NCBI GenBank assembly: GCA_050742535.1
Contig: JBOGIQ010000245.1
Location: 1-9,316, forward strand
Source of the DNA: Gp6-AA40 sp050742535
GTDB lineage: Bacteria; Acidobacteriota; Vicinamibacteria; Vicinamibacterales; UBA2999
DNA length: 9,316 bases
Direction: 5' to 3'
Under the pieces are notes generated by a model. It was given only the letters and a program-made list of their open reading frames with translations, did not search any database and was not told the origin of the DNA. This document shows, piece after piece, positions 1-6,532 of the stretch. Position numbers and translations under genes: made by a program. Each line of letters begins with the position of its first letter. The stretch's first letter is position 1.

Positions 1-902
1 TCTTCCGATGCGCGAAGCTCGACGCCGCCGTATCGGGTGGCTGACGTCGTGACGTTCGTCGCAGGCTGATCCCCGACGGCGCGCATCACGAGCGTCGCGA
101 GATCGTCGGTGCCGCGCACCCGCCGCGTCCAGCCGGGAGACGACGCATCCAGCAGGAGGCCATACGCGGGCCCCGAGGCATACGCGAACGTTCGGACGAA
201 ACTGTCCTGCGTCTCCGCCTTCGTGAGCTGGTCGACAGCACTGGCGATCGCATCTGCCGCAGATTCGGCAGCGAGCACAGTGCCCGTGTACGCCGCAAGC
301 CCTTCTGAGATCTCCTGTGCGCGCTCGCTCTCGATACCCGACGGATAGACCGCGCGTCGCGCCTGCCGGAACGCGAGCGCGTCGCGGATGGCAAGATTCC
401 GCGGCTCACCTGATTCACGGAGGGCGCGCGCGAGCGCACGCCATTCAAGGCGCAGCCAATACCGTCCGTCCATGGAATCGAGATGTTCACTCGCCTGTGC
501 CTGCACTAACAGTCCGAGCTGCGGTTGTATCCCGTGGAAGAGTTCGTGGAGCATCAGCTCCCTGCGACCGCGCGGCGACTCGTTGACCACGAAATCCCAC
601 GCGTACGCGCCCCACGTGACGCCGCCCCACTGGATCGGCGCGTTCACGAGGCCGACAAGCTGCGGACGATCGCCGGCCGGTGCCGGCTGGCTGGTGGCGA
701 ACGTCCGCGTCCGCATATCGCCGATCACCATCGGCGCGCATATCGACACGCCCCAGAGACGGGCGCCATCGCGTTCGCAGAGCGCCTGGACGTCTTTGAA
801 GTACTCCTGTGCCCGTTGCTGATCGACCTGCGCCACCGCCGGCTGGGCGTGGCCGATGACGAGGTACCAGAGGAGTGCCACGCCAAATGCTGGTGTGCGC
901 AT
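1..902 (-). CDS. Putative secreted HExxH zinc metallopeptidase-like protein (3' end cut by window edge)
   Basis: This frame stays open from the ATG at 902 to the left edge (300 codons visible) with no stop. Residues 1-24 look like a signal peptide: a short charged start, the hydrophobic stretch FGVALLWYLVIG, and a likely cleavage after AVA. Residues 119-123 read HELFH, the HExxH zinc and catalytic motif of zincin proteases. About 77 residues later comes EISEGLAAYTG (197-207), whose E200 is a plausible third zinc ligand as in gluzincins. The start is supported by GGAGG five bases upstream of the ATG. Seen: the motifs and the open frame. Inferred: extracytoplasmic zinc-dependent peptidase activity. 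I do not recognise a named family, and the substrate is unknown. The next gene on this strand starts at 1873, so this gene appears to be transcribed alone. Confidence 0.8.
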   Translation of the reverse strand, partial: MRTPAFGVALLWYLVIGHAQPAVAQVDQQRAQEYFKDVQALCERDGARLWGVSICAPMVIGDMRTRTFATSQPAPAGDRPQLVGLVNAPIQWGGVTWGAYAWDFVVNESPRGRRELMLHELFHGIQPQLGLLVQAQASEHLDSMDGRYWLRLEWRALARALRESGEPRNLAIRDALAFRQARRAVYPSGIESERAQEISEGLAAYTGTVLAAESAADAIASAVDQLTKAETQDSFVRTFAYASGPAYGLLLDASSPGWTRRVRGTDDLATLVMRAVGDQPATNVTTSATRYGGVELRASE

Positions 903-1112
903 TACTCCCTCCCGGAGTTGAGAACGATATCTTGCCCCGAATCGTCTGGCTGCTCTTAGTGGCGGCTCGCTCAGTCGCACTCTAGTACACTCCTGATGGC
1001 CCCTTACGATGTCCCGGTCTGGGTCGCTCTGGGCGCTATAGCTGCTCGCAGTTGGACGCGTGTGCATCGGCTTTCCTGACTGGTTCCGTGAGCGCCTCGC
1101 TCACCGCAAACC
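903..1112. other. Intergenic region between the metallopeptidase start and the small ORF
   Basis: I see no coding frame with a credible start here on either strand. The part nearest 902 must contain the promoter and leader of the metallopeptidase gene (minus strand), but I cannot pick a convincing -35/-10 pair. Positions 1209-1310, to the left of repeat A, are also featureless to my reading. Confidence 0.5.
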
Positions 1113-1208
1113 ATGACTGACACCTTAATTCTCTGGGTGTTCGGCGCCGTCTTTATGGCGCTGACAGTTGCATTCCGGCGGTGGGTGCGGACCCAAAAGC
1201 GTTCCTAG
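1113..1208 (+). CDS. Possible 31-residue single-helix membrane peptide
   Basis: A short ATG-to-TAG frame would encode a peptide with one hydrophobic helix (residues about 5-20, ILWVFGAVFMALTVAF) followed by a basic tail (RRWVRTQKR). This is the classic shape of a small inner-membrane protein. No convincing Shine-Dalgarno sequence precedes the ATG, and the frame could be chance or the remnant of a longer gene. It lies in the non-coding stretch 903-1414, which otherwise holds only tail repeat A and one hairpin. No function is proposed. Confidence 0.22.
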   Translation: MTDTLILWVFGAVFMALTVAFRRWVRTQKRS

Positions 1209-1310
1209 CCAGTCACACTGTCGCCCAGCCATCGGCACGGCCTCACAGGGGTATTGCGCGCCCGTTCATAGCACCCCGGAGTCAGGCCGCCAGTATTCGA
1301 GTGGTACTGC

Positions 1311-1346
1311 GCAGCGTATAAAAGCGACCGGGTCCCCGTGGGGACG
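1311..1346 (+). repeat. tRNA-Glu-tail-like repeat, copy A
   Basis: A 36-base unit made of a leader, GCAGCGTATAAAAGCGACC, followed by GGGTCCCCGTGGGGACG. It is identical to copy C over all 36 bases and differs from copy B at four positions with no gaps. The second half matches the 3' end of bacterial tRNA-Glu (GACCGGGG, T-loop, CCCCGTGGGGACG) with the seven-base T-loop region missing. What remains can fold as a GTCCCC/GGGGAC hairpin with a two-base loop. The copy lies 68 bases beyond the stop codon of the small secreted protein gene (minus strand). Confidence 0.85.
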
Positions 1347-1360
1347 AATCCCTCCTCGCC

Positions 1361-1386
1361 TCATCAGCGCTGGCTCGCGCTGGTGA
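1361..1386 (-). terminator. Hairpin downstream of the small secreted protein gene
   Basis: Two 10-base arms, TCATCAGCGC and GCGCTGGTGA, pair fully (one G-T wobble) around a six-base loop. On the minus strand the hairpin begins 28 bases after the stop codon at 1415. No U-tract follows, so it would be an atypical terminator or an mRNA 3'-end stabiliser. Copy A's own GC hairpin follows shortly after on the same strand. Confidence 0.45.
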
Positions 1387-1414
1387 TCTCGTCCGCGGGG
1401 TAAGGTCGGCGGCG

Positions 1415-1873
1415 TTACTGACAATCAACTGACACATTCCCGAAGCTGGCCGAGACGTCTCCCCGGGCGTTGACAGTGATGTGTATGACGCCCGTGATGA
1501 ACACTCGGGATCCATCGCTGCCGTAGCCGTGAGCGTTGACAGCGAATGTGTCGTTGAAGGTGGCATTGTTCAGGTTCTGACTGAATCTCGAGGTCGCACG
1601 TGCCTTGTAGACGACGCCGCTTTGCGTCCACGAAAGGTCGTCATGTCCCGCGCCGGCGAAGTGGAACCGGCCATCGTCGAACGCGGTCGTGTGCAGAACC
1701 CAGTCCCCTTCGAACGTGACCTCGACAACCTCTCCGTTGCACGCCGCGACGGGTGCTGAGTAGGAAAAGAACGTATGTTCGGTGGTGACGATGGAAGGCT
1801 GGGCGGCAACTGAAGTCACTGCCACGAACGCAAGCAAGGCCGCCGTCAGCCCTTCTGTAAGATTTCTCGCCAT
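1415..1873 (-). CDS. Small secreted protein of unknown function (152 residues)
   Basis: The start is set by AGGAGG at 1879-1884, five bases before the ATG at 1873. An in-frame ATG at 1936 would add a charged, non-signal-like extension and is less likely. Residues 1-25 are a signal peptide (hydrophobic TAALLAFVAVTSVAA, cleavage near AQ/P). The mature part of about 127 residues alternates short beta-type segments and turns, and has just two cysteines, C45 (AACNGEVVEV) and C151 at the C-terminus (SVDCQ). They would fit one disulfide closing a beta-sandwich. The C-terminal pattern GVIHITVNARGDVSASF resembles a family of small exported bacterial proteins with no assigned role that I recall only loosely. 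The gene is last in the minus-strand run; the gap to the membrane protein gene carries a shared upstream element. Confidence 0.85.
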   Translation of the reverse strand: MARNLTEGLTAALLAFVAVTSVAAQPSIVTTEHTFFSYSAPVAACNGEVVEVTFEGDWVLHTTAFDDGRFHFAGAGHDDLSWTQSGVVYKARATSRFSQNLNNATFNDTFAVNAHGYGSDGSRVFITGVIHITVNARGDVSASFGNVSVDCQ

Positions 1874-1878
1874 GTCTT

Positions 1879-1884
1879 CCTCCT
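1879..1884 (-). promoter_or_regulatory. Ribosome binding site AGGAGG fixing the start at 1873
   Basis: A full AGGAGG lies five bases upstream of the ATG at 1873 on the minus strand. It decides between this start and an upstream in-frame ATG at 1936 that lacks such a site. Confidence 0.8.
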
Positions 1885-1945
1885 GTCCTGTGTTGTTCTT
1901 CTTGCTTACGCCACTGCGGAACAAGATCCGATTCATCGCCGATTT

Positions 1946-2001
1946 TCGGAGCACGAACCAGTGAGAAACAGTGAGTGAGAGAAGGTGAAACGAACGTGAC
2001 A
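1946..2001 (-). repeat. Shared upstream element E1 (before the small secreted protein gene)
   Basis: On the minus strand it opens TGTCACGTT, continues through TCACCT and a CACT-rich run (TCTCACTCACTGTT, then TCTCACTGG), and ends near GGTTC. Positions 1955-2001 align with 2835-2880 at about 40 of 47 positions with one single-base gap. It lies about 75 bases upstream of the start at 1873. TCTCACT occurs twice, 14 bases apart, as in a direct-repeat operator. The copy may be a promoter or operator shared with the neighbouring gene, or a duplicated boundary sequence. Confidence 0.65.
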
Positions 2002-2046
2002 GTCGCCCCACACGACCCTGTCTGCGACCGTGATGACGCGTGGGGG

Positions 2047-2769
2047 TCAGGGTGAGAACCGAGCGAGAATCACGCGGCCGATGGTCAGCCACGCGTCCGA
2101 CGTGGAGAACGCCATACGTGGCGCAGCCACCAGCAGGCCGAGCCCGCCCACGAGGTAGGCGCCGTGTACTCGGCCACGCGTCCGCCAGTCGTGCAACATC
2201 GCGACAATCACCGGCAGCCACGTGACCACGAACAGTGCCGGCACCGATCCAGCCACGACAGGGATTCGGACGACCGCGGGGCCCATCAGCACCACGGTGG
2301 CCAGGAGCATCAATCGCTTGTGCGTCTCCGACTTGTGCCGACAAAGGACGGCGCCGACGAAGAGACATGCGAAGAGCGCGATGTCACCAAGCGGTGCGAG
2401 CAGGAACGCGGCCATTTCGTCGCGCGTGAAGTCGCCAGCCTGGATGTGCAGCACCGGTGCTGCGACGCCGACCACGAGCCCCATGACCACCACGATACCG
2501 CCGTAGGCGATACCCCAACGGCCGATACGGCGGTGCGCGGCGATGCGGCCTCTCCAGGCCAGAACAACCTGCGTAACGAAGAGCGCCATCCAACCGGTGA
2601 ACACCGCGGCGTGGACGTCCACCACGAGCGGGACTGCTGGTCCGCCGCCGAGAAACAGGCCGTAGTACGTCGGCCAGAAACCGACAGTCACCAGGCCAAC
2701 CATGAATATCGCCAGCGTGACGTACAAAGAAGGCCTCGAGGGCCTGTGACGCGAGGTGTCGGCTGGCAT
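2047..2769 (-). CDS. Seven-helix integral membrane protein of unknown function (240 residues)
   Basis: Roughly seven hydrophobic helices can be placed at about 15-36, 51-72, 85-106, 121-143, 152-170, 175-194 and 205-220. Histidines sit in recurring contexts at or near helix ends: DVHAAVFTGWM (H53), AAHRRIGRWG (H79), ETHKRLMLLA (H150) and MLHDWRTRGRVHGAY (H193, H202). Repeated His residues in membrane-edge positions could bind haem or metal, as in b-type cytochromes, but this is only inference. The pattern matches a widespread bacterial membrane-protein group that I know only as hypothetical. The ATG at 2769 has a weak site (AGG eight bases upstream). The gene lies between the TPR protein (122 bases upstream) and the small secreted protein (173 bases downstream), and direct copies of the ~47 bp element lie on both sides of it. 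Confidence 0.82.
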   Translation of the reverse strand: MPADTSRHRPSRPSLYVTLAIFMVGLVTVGFWPTYYGLFLGGGPAVPLVVDVHAAVFTGWMALFVTQVVLAWRGRIAAHRRIGRWGIAYGGIVVVMGLVVGVAAPVLHIQAGDFTRDEMAAFLLAPLGDIALFACLFVGAVLCRHKSETHKRLMLLATVVLMGPAVVRIPVVAGSVPALFVVTWLPVIVAMLHDWRTRGRVHGAYLVGGLGLLVAAPRMAFSTSDAWLTIGRVILARFSP

Positions 2770-2824
2770 CTCTTCTACCTGGCTGGCCCACCATCACGGG
2801 GCGCGCTCCGATCGATACCGGAGG

Positions 2825-2880
2825 TTCGGGACCGGAACCAGTAAGAAAGAGTGAGTCAGAGAGGTGAGATCAACGTGACA
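2825..2880 (-). repeat. Shared upstream element E2 (before the membrane protein gene)
   Basis: This is the second copy of the element at 1946-2001, in the same orientation and about 66 bases upstream of the membrane protein start. On the minus strand it reads TGTCACGTT, TCTCACCT, then TCTGACTCACTCTT and TCTTACTGGTTC. Six substitutions and one gap separate the 47-base cores. It starts 11 bases after the TPR gene stop codon, so it lies wholly between genes. Confidence 0.65.
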
Positions 2881-2891
2881 CTGCGGCGGGA

Positions 2892-4748
2892 CTACGTGAT
2901 GGGGAGTCCCATCTGCCTGAGCAGCGACACGAAGCGTGGGTTCGAGCTGAGGCTGCGGAAGCGCGGGTCGTCGATCACGTAGGCGATACCGGCTTTCGCC
3001 CGCGCGTGAGCCTTTTCGAGCCAGTCGAGTGCGCCCTCGACATCGCCCAGCCCGTTATAAACCCCGGCAATGTCCACTTCCAGCAGCTGCTCCTGGTGGG
3101 CCAGGAGACCCTCGAGGGTTTTGGTGGCGCCCTGGCGGTCTCCCAGTCTGGCGAGCGCGTATCCGAGCAGTCCCTGACAGTACGGCAGCTCGCGCATCGC
3201 GGGCCCGACATCGTCCAGGGCTCGTATCGCCTCCACATGCTTCCCGGCGCTGAGGTGTGCGAGCGCAGCCACCACTCTTGCCACGACGTAGTCATGTTGG
3301 AGCCGAAGTGCTTTGTCGATCTCAATGAACGCGTCGTCGGTTCGTCCGGAGTACACCAGCGTTTGCGCCAGGAACACATGGGCCTCGGCCCACGCGGGCT
3401 CGATCTCGATGGCCCTTCGAAGTCTGGAAACGGCTTCACGGTAGCGCTGCTGCGGCGACAGGCATAGCACGGCGTAAGCCTGGTGAGCCGAGGCCAGCGA
3501 CGGTTTGAGCGCGATCGCTCGCAGGAAATGGTGGTCGCAGCCTGGCCAGTTGCCCTCGGCTGCGTACAGTGCCGCCATTGCGAGCTGGCTTTCCGCCAGG
3601 TTCGGGTCGAGTTCGATGGCTTTCCGCGCTGCCCGGAACGCTTTCGCGAAGGTTTCTTCGGGATTGTGATCCAGGCCAGAACCGGCAAAAGCACCTGACG
3701 CATCGGCCAAACCGGCATGGGCAGCCGCATATCTCGGATCGGCGTCGATCGCCTGCTTCATGGAACGGATGGCGTTGTCGAAATGCTCGCGCTGCATGGT
3801 GCCCATGGCCCGGCTCCAATGATGCCGGCCAATCGAATAGTGGCGACTGGCCTCCGGACTCTCCGTCGCAGGTCGCAGCCTCGCGTCAACAGACGGAGTG
3901 AGCGTTATCTCCAGACCCGCGACGATCGAACGACTGATTTCCGTCGGCGAGCGCGCAGTGTCGAATGTCCGTTCGAACTCGTCCGACCAAACGGGTAAGC
4001 CATCCTTTGCGTCGAACAGCCGCGCTGACACGCGATACTGCGTGAGGTCCGTTCGCACCGCGCATTCCAGGACGACATCCACGCCCCGGCTCCTGCCGAT
4101 CGCGACAGCATCGGCGCCCCCGTTGTTCGTCTGTGATGACGTTCCATGACTGACCACCCGCAAGGTCGCGACGTTGCCCAGCAGGCTGACGATGTCATTC
4201 GAGAGGCCGTTGGCGAGCGCCTCGACCTCCGGATCGCTGCTGGTGCTCCCACAGGGCAGCACAGCGACGGAGTGAGTGAAGTTCGTCTGGTTGGAGCGTG
4301 GTATGGAAATCCATACAGCCCCCCCCGCAATGCAAAGCGCAACCGCAGCGGCGATTGCCCATACCATCCGGCTGCGGTGCGGCGGCACGTGCGGCGCGCT
4401 GTCCGGGATCGGACCCACGGTGCGGAACACGGGCATATATCCGCGCGGTGCCAACTGGATCACGACCGGGTCGTTCCGACCTTCGTGCGCGTAGTACTTC
4501 TCGAGCTTGGACCGCAGCCGACGCGCTTCGACACGAACGATGGTGTCGGTACGTGGATCGAACGACTCGTCACGCCCGAAGACGTGCTGAGCGATGAGGA
4601 ACTCTTTGAGAGGGCTGTCGTTGCCGTTCAGCGTGTGCTGAACGACGAAGCGCAGGAAGCTGCTCATGCGCCCTGAGCTTTGAAACCCCGGGCTGGCCAG
4701 GACCCGGTGCAGAGCCTCCTGAATCTGGCTGGCGGAAGGCTCGTTCAT
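2892..4748 (-). CDS. Membrane-anchored TPR protein with N-terminal DNA-binding-like domain and FlgO/TolB-like domain (618 residues)
   Basis: Domain order: residues 1-108 form the conserved N-terminal domain typical of these Acidobacteriota proteins (LASPGFQSSGRMSSFLRFVV, FDPRTDTIVRVEARRLRSKL, IQLAPRGYMPVF), with a winged-helix-like look. A single membrane helix follows at about 128-149. Residues 159-260 are FlgO/TolB-like (SVAVLPCGS, ALANGLSNDIVSLL, GRSRGVDVVLECAVR, ARLFDAKDGLPVWSDEFERTF). From about 300 to the end come TPR units, with repeats such as AIDADPRYAAAHAGLADA and AIELDPNLAESQLAMAALYA, closing with the family-typical DPRFRSLSSNPRFVSLLRQMGLP. I chose the ATG at 4748 because family members begin near this point; an in-frame GTG at 4775 would add nine residues. 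Role by family: probably a transmembrane transcription regulator or signalling scaffold. The partner and signal are unknown. It leads the minus-strand run of three genes. Confidence 0.85.
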   Translation of the reverse strand: MNEPSASQIQEALHRVLASPGFQSSGRMSSFLRFVVQHTLNGNDSPLKEFLIAQHVFGRDESFDPRTDTIVRVEARRLRSKLEKYYAHEGRNDPVVIQLAPRGYMPVFRTVGPIPDSAPHVPPHRSRMVWAIAAAVALCIAGGAVWISIPRSNQTNFTHSVAVLPCGSTSSDPEVEALANGLSNDIVSLLGNVATLRVVSHGTSSQTNNGGADAVAIGRSRGVDVVLECAVRTDLTQYRVSARLFDAKDGLPVWSDEFERTFDTARSPTEISRSIVAGLEITLTPSVDARLRPATESPEASRHYSIGRHHWSRAMGTMQREHFDNAIRSMKQAIDADPRYAAAHAGLADASGAFAGSGLDHNPEETFAKAFRAARKAIELDPNLAESQLAMAALYAAEGNWPGCDHHFLRAIALKPSLASAHQAYAVLCLSPQQRYREAVSRLRRAIEIEPAWAEAHVFLAQTLVYSGRTDDAFIEIDKALRLQHDYVVARVVAALAHLSAGKHVEAIRALDDVGPAMRELPYCQGLLGYALARLGDRQGATKTLEGLLAHQEQLLEVDIAGVYNGLGDVEGALDWLEKAHARAKAGIAYVIDDPRFRSLSSNPRFVSLLRQMGLPIT

Positions 4749-4833
4749 GGGCGCGATCCTAGCATTCCACCACACGGCGTTCTCTCGCGCTTCTGTTGGC
4801 TTAGATCTTCACGCTGCCCGGCGAGGAACGGCG

Positions 4834-4875
4834 CCTCGCAGCGCATAAAAGCGACCGAATCCCGGTGGGGACGTT
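4834..4875 (+). repeat. tRNA-Glu-tail-like repeat, copy B
   Basis: The 36-base core at 4838-4873 has leader GCAGCGCATAAAAGCGACC followed by GAATCCCGGTGGGGACG. CCTC precedes it, as in copy C. Compared with A and C it has the same length with four substitutions. Its last part, from CGAATCCC to GGGGACGTTC, is shared exactly with copy D. It ends 14-16 bases from the stop codon of the hydrolase pseudogene (minus strand), and 86 bases from the TPR gene start. Confidence 0.85.
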
Positions 4876-4888
4876 CAGATTGGGCTGG

Positions 4889-5730
4889 TCATGGGTGGTC
4901 TAACAGACGCGCGATTTCGGCGAAGACTGGCCTCGTGAACATGATGTTGTGACCGAGCCCGGGCAACACTGTAGCCTGCGCGTCCACTCCCCGCTTCGCC
5001 GACACATTCGCATAGCGGACCGACGAATCGGAAGGCGTCACATCGTCCTCCTCCCCAACGAGCAGCCGCACGGTGACCTCGGGCCGCACACCGGTGGCCA
5101 CGTCGAGTGGCCGAAGACTTTGGGTCGCACCGCAGCCACACGCCACCAGTAGCGCGGCATCCGCGAGGTCCGGATGCCGGCCCAGGGCGACGGCAGCGAT
5201 CGTCGCGCCACCTGAATGGCCTACAAAACCACTCTACGGGCCATGAATTGCCGCTTCAGTGCTCGAACGGTAGCCGCAACGGCGTCCGTCACTTCGGCTG
5301 TGTAGTTATCGCCGCGTGCGTCGCCTCGTTTTCCATCCGAACGGTCGCCAGCGTTGTCGGTGTATCCGGGACGTAGGAGTCCGGCGGCGACGACGTCGCC
5401 CACGTGTGGATGGGTCCCCAACCGCGCGCGCACGCGGTCCGGCATGGCGGGTGCGTCGAAGCCATCGGTCAGGGCTTGTGCGAACGCGTACTGATAGCTA
5501 GGCCTGGGATTGAACAAGTCGCCGTGTAGAACAATCACGAGGGTTGGACGCGCGCTCAGTGGCGTCGTCGAGTAGACCTGCGCCTTCAGCCTTCCCTCGG
5601 GAACGTCGATTCACTGTGTCTCACCGCCCCGGCCGAAGATCGAGTCGGCCTCCGGCCTGCTGCAAGCCCCAAGGAGGACGGCGCAAAGAACGAGCAGGCC
5701 TCTTCGACGACCACATTCGAAGCCTTGCAC
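4889..5730 (-). pseudogene. Broken lipoprotein alpha/beta hydrolase (one nonsense codon, one frameshift)
   Basis: Read from a likely GTG at 5730 (another at 5748; neither has a good ribosome site), the frame opens with a lipoprotein signal: RRRGLLVLCAVLLGAC, with lipobox LGAC and C23 as the lipid anchor. Codon 40 is TGA (5611-5613), yet the same frame continues with fold-typical sequence (IDVPEGRLKAQVYS, then LVIVLHGDLFN, the first strands and oxyanion HG). At 5224 one base is missing: the frame ends at TAG, while the next frame gives GFVGHSGGATIAAVALG, the nucleophile elbow GHSGG. The acid (LLVGEEDDVTP) and base (PGLGHNIMF) of a Ser-Asp-His triad follow, ending at 4889. With both lesions repaired it would be about 280 residues, normal for the fold. 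Two independent lesions argue for a true pseudogene; TGA may come from CGA. It is bounded exactly by tail repeats B and C. Confidence 0.85.
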
Positions 5731-5803
5731 GCGGCGATCATAGGACACCGCCTGCCCATGGTTACGATAGGTCCGTGGTCACGCGGCTCGGCGCCGTGTC
5801 GCA

Positions 5804-5851
5804 CCTCGCAGCGTATAAAAGCGACCGGGTCCCCGTGGGGACGCCATTTTT
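5804..5851 (+). repeat. tRNA-Glu-tail-like repeat, copy C, with CCA and T-run
   Basis: The core at 5808-5843 is identical to copy A over 36 bases and is preceded by CCTC as in copy B. It alone continues as GGGGACG, CCA, TTTTT (5841-5851), which is how a bacterial tRNA-Glu gene with an encoded CCA end and a T-run would finish. This is the clearest evidence that the family descends from a tRNA-Glu 3' end. It lies about 60-80 bases upstream of the hydrolase pseudogene start. Confidence 0.85.
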
Positions 5852-5852
5852 C

Positions 5853-5874
5853 GGTGTACTGCGTTGAGTACACC
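5853..5874. repeat. Perfect 8-bp inverted repeat just after copy C
   Basis: GGTGTACT and AGTACACC pair perfectly around the six-base loop GCGTTG. The palindrome starts one base after the T-run of copy C. It could be an operator or a recombinase-binding arm. It is not a normal terminator in either direction, because no T-run follows on the plus strand and only A residues follow on the minus strand. Confidence 0.5.
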
Positions 5875-6012
5875 TTCACAACGTTCACAACACCGTCAAT
5901 CAATCCATCGAGCATCGCTCGGCCGCGGAACCGGTAGGCTTGAGTTCTGGCAACTTGCTGACGGTGGAACCGATCTGAAAGGCAAGCCCGCTGCTACCAT
6001 CCGGCGTCTAAG

Positions 6013-6064
6013 GATTCGGAAGAACGCTAACCGTGTCCACGACGCAGTAGCGGTTCTTCGGATC
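6013..6064. repeat. Long hairpin in the leader of the small secreted protein gene at 6107
   Basis: Arms 6013-6029 and 6048-6064 are complementary at 15 of 17 positions (core GGAAGAACG against CGGTTCTTC) around an 18-base loop. AAGGAT at 6010 and ATCCTT at 6070-6075 could extend or compete with the outer stem. It lies 43-94 bases before the ATG at 6107. No T-run follows directly. It may be a regulatory leader structure or the end of a transcript entering from the left. The rest of 5875-6106 shows no gene or convincing promoter. Confidence 0.55.
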
Positions 6065-6106
6065 AGGCGTATCCTTTTCGTCTGCTAACCAATTCGAGGA
6101 GGCACC

Positions 6107-6532
6107 ATGCGAACGACCCTCGGCGCTTTCTTCATCATCGTGGGTCTCTGTGTCTCTGCATCCGCGCAATCCGTGTTCCATGTGGACTTCACTGATGAAG
6201 GGTTGTTCAGAGGCCCAGGGATAAGACCCGCCACAAAGCCGTACGCGACCGGTTTGCCCGTGGGGATCGTTCCTTCGCATCCGCTGAGCCCGGATGTGAC
6301 ACCTACCGTGCCGGAGTTCCGTGTCCGCACGTGGCTCGAAGGGGAGGACGTCCGGGTGCTCCTGTTTGCCGTGACGCGGAAGGCGGCAATTCGCCCGAGC
6401 GACGACGATCGGGAGGAGCAGATCGCGTCGGTTTTCGTGCCTGCCGGTCAGTCCGTGGTGATAGACGCAACCGAGAAATACAATGCGCGGCCGGTGACCG
6501 TCAGGGCGCGACCCGTTGATACGCGGAGGTAA
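6107..6532 (+). CDS. Small secreted protein of unknown function (141 residues)
   Basis: The ATG at 6107 is preceded by AGGAGG at 6097-6102 with a four-base spacer, one of the best ribosome sites in the window. Residues 1-20 form a signal peptide (LGAFFIIVGLCVSASA, cleavage before QS). The mature protein has no cysteine and is rich in beta-type segments: SVFHVDFTDEG, FRVRTWLEGEDVRVLLFAVT, then an acidic loop (SDDDREEQ), IASVFVPAGQSVVIDATEKY and VTVRARPV. The composition suggests a small beta-sandwich in the cell envelope. I do not recognise the family. It is the only gene between tail copies C and D, and it reads opposite to the genes on its left. A long hairpin sits in its leader. Confidence 0.82.
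   Translation: MRTTLGAFFIIVGLCVSASAQSVFHVDFTDEGLFRGPGIRPATKPYATGLPVGIVPSHPLSPDVTPTVPEFRVRTWLEGEDVRVLLFAVTRKAAIRPSDDDREEQIASVFVPAGQSVVIDATEKYNARPVTVRARPVDTRR

Noticed and set aside
1168..1386. Coding frames that read the tail repeats as a shared peptide (QRIKATGSPWGR-like)
   Set aside because: The same frame in several copies follows from the repeat sequence itself. Flanking translations are unrelated, there are no ribosome sites, and the tRNA-tail resemblance explains the conservation better.
1874..2368. Long N-terminal extension of the small secreted protein
   Set aside because: It runs antisense-like through the end of the membrane protein gene and the repeated element, and would bury the signal peptide. 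AGGAGG before 1873 fixes the shorter start.
2164..2844. Plus-strand open frame of 226 codons opposite the membrane protein gene
   Set aside because: Its His/Asp/Arg-rich composition is the antisense of hydrophobic codons. The minus strand gives a coherent seven-helix protein.
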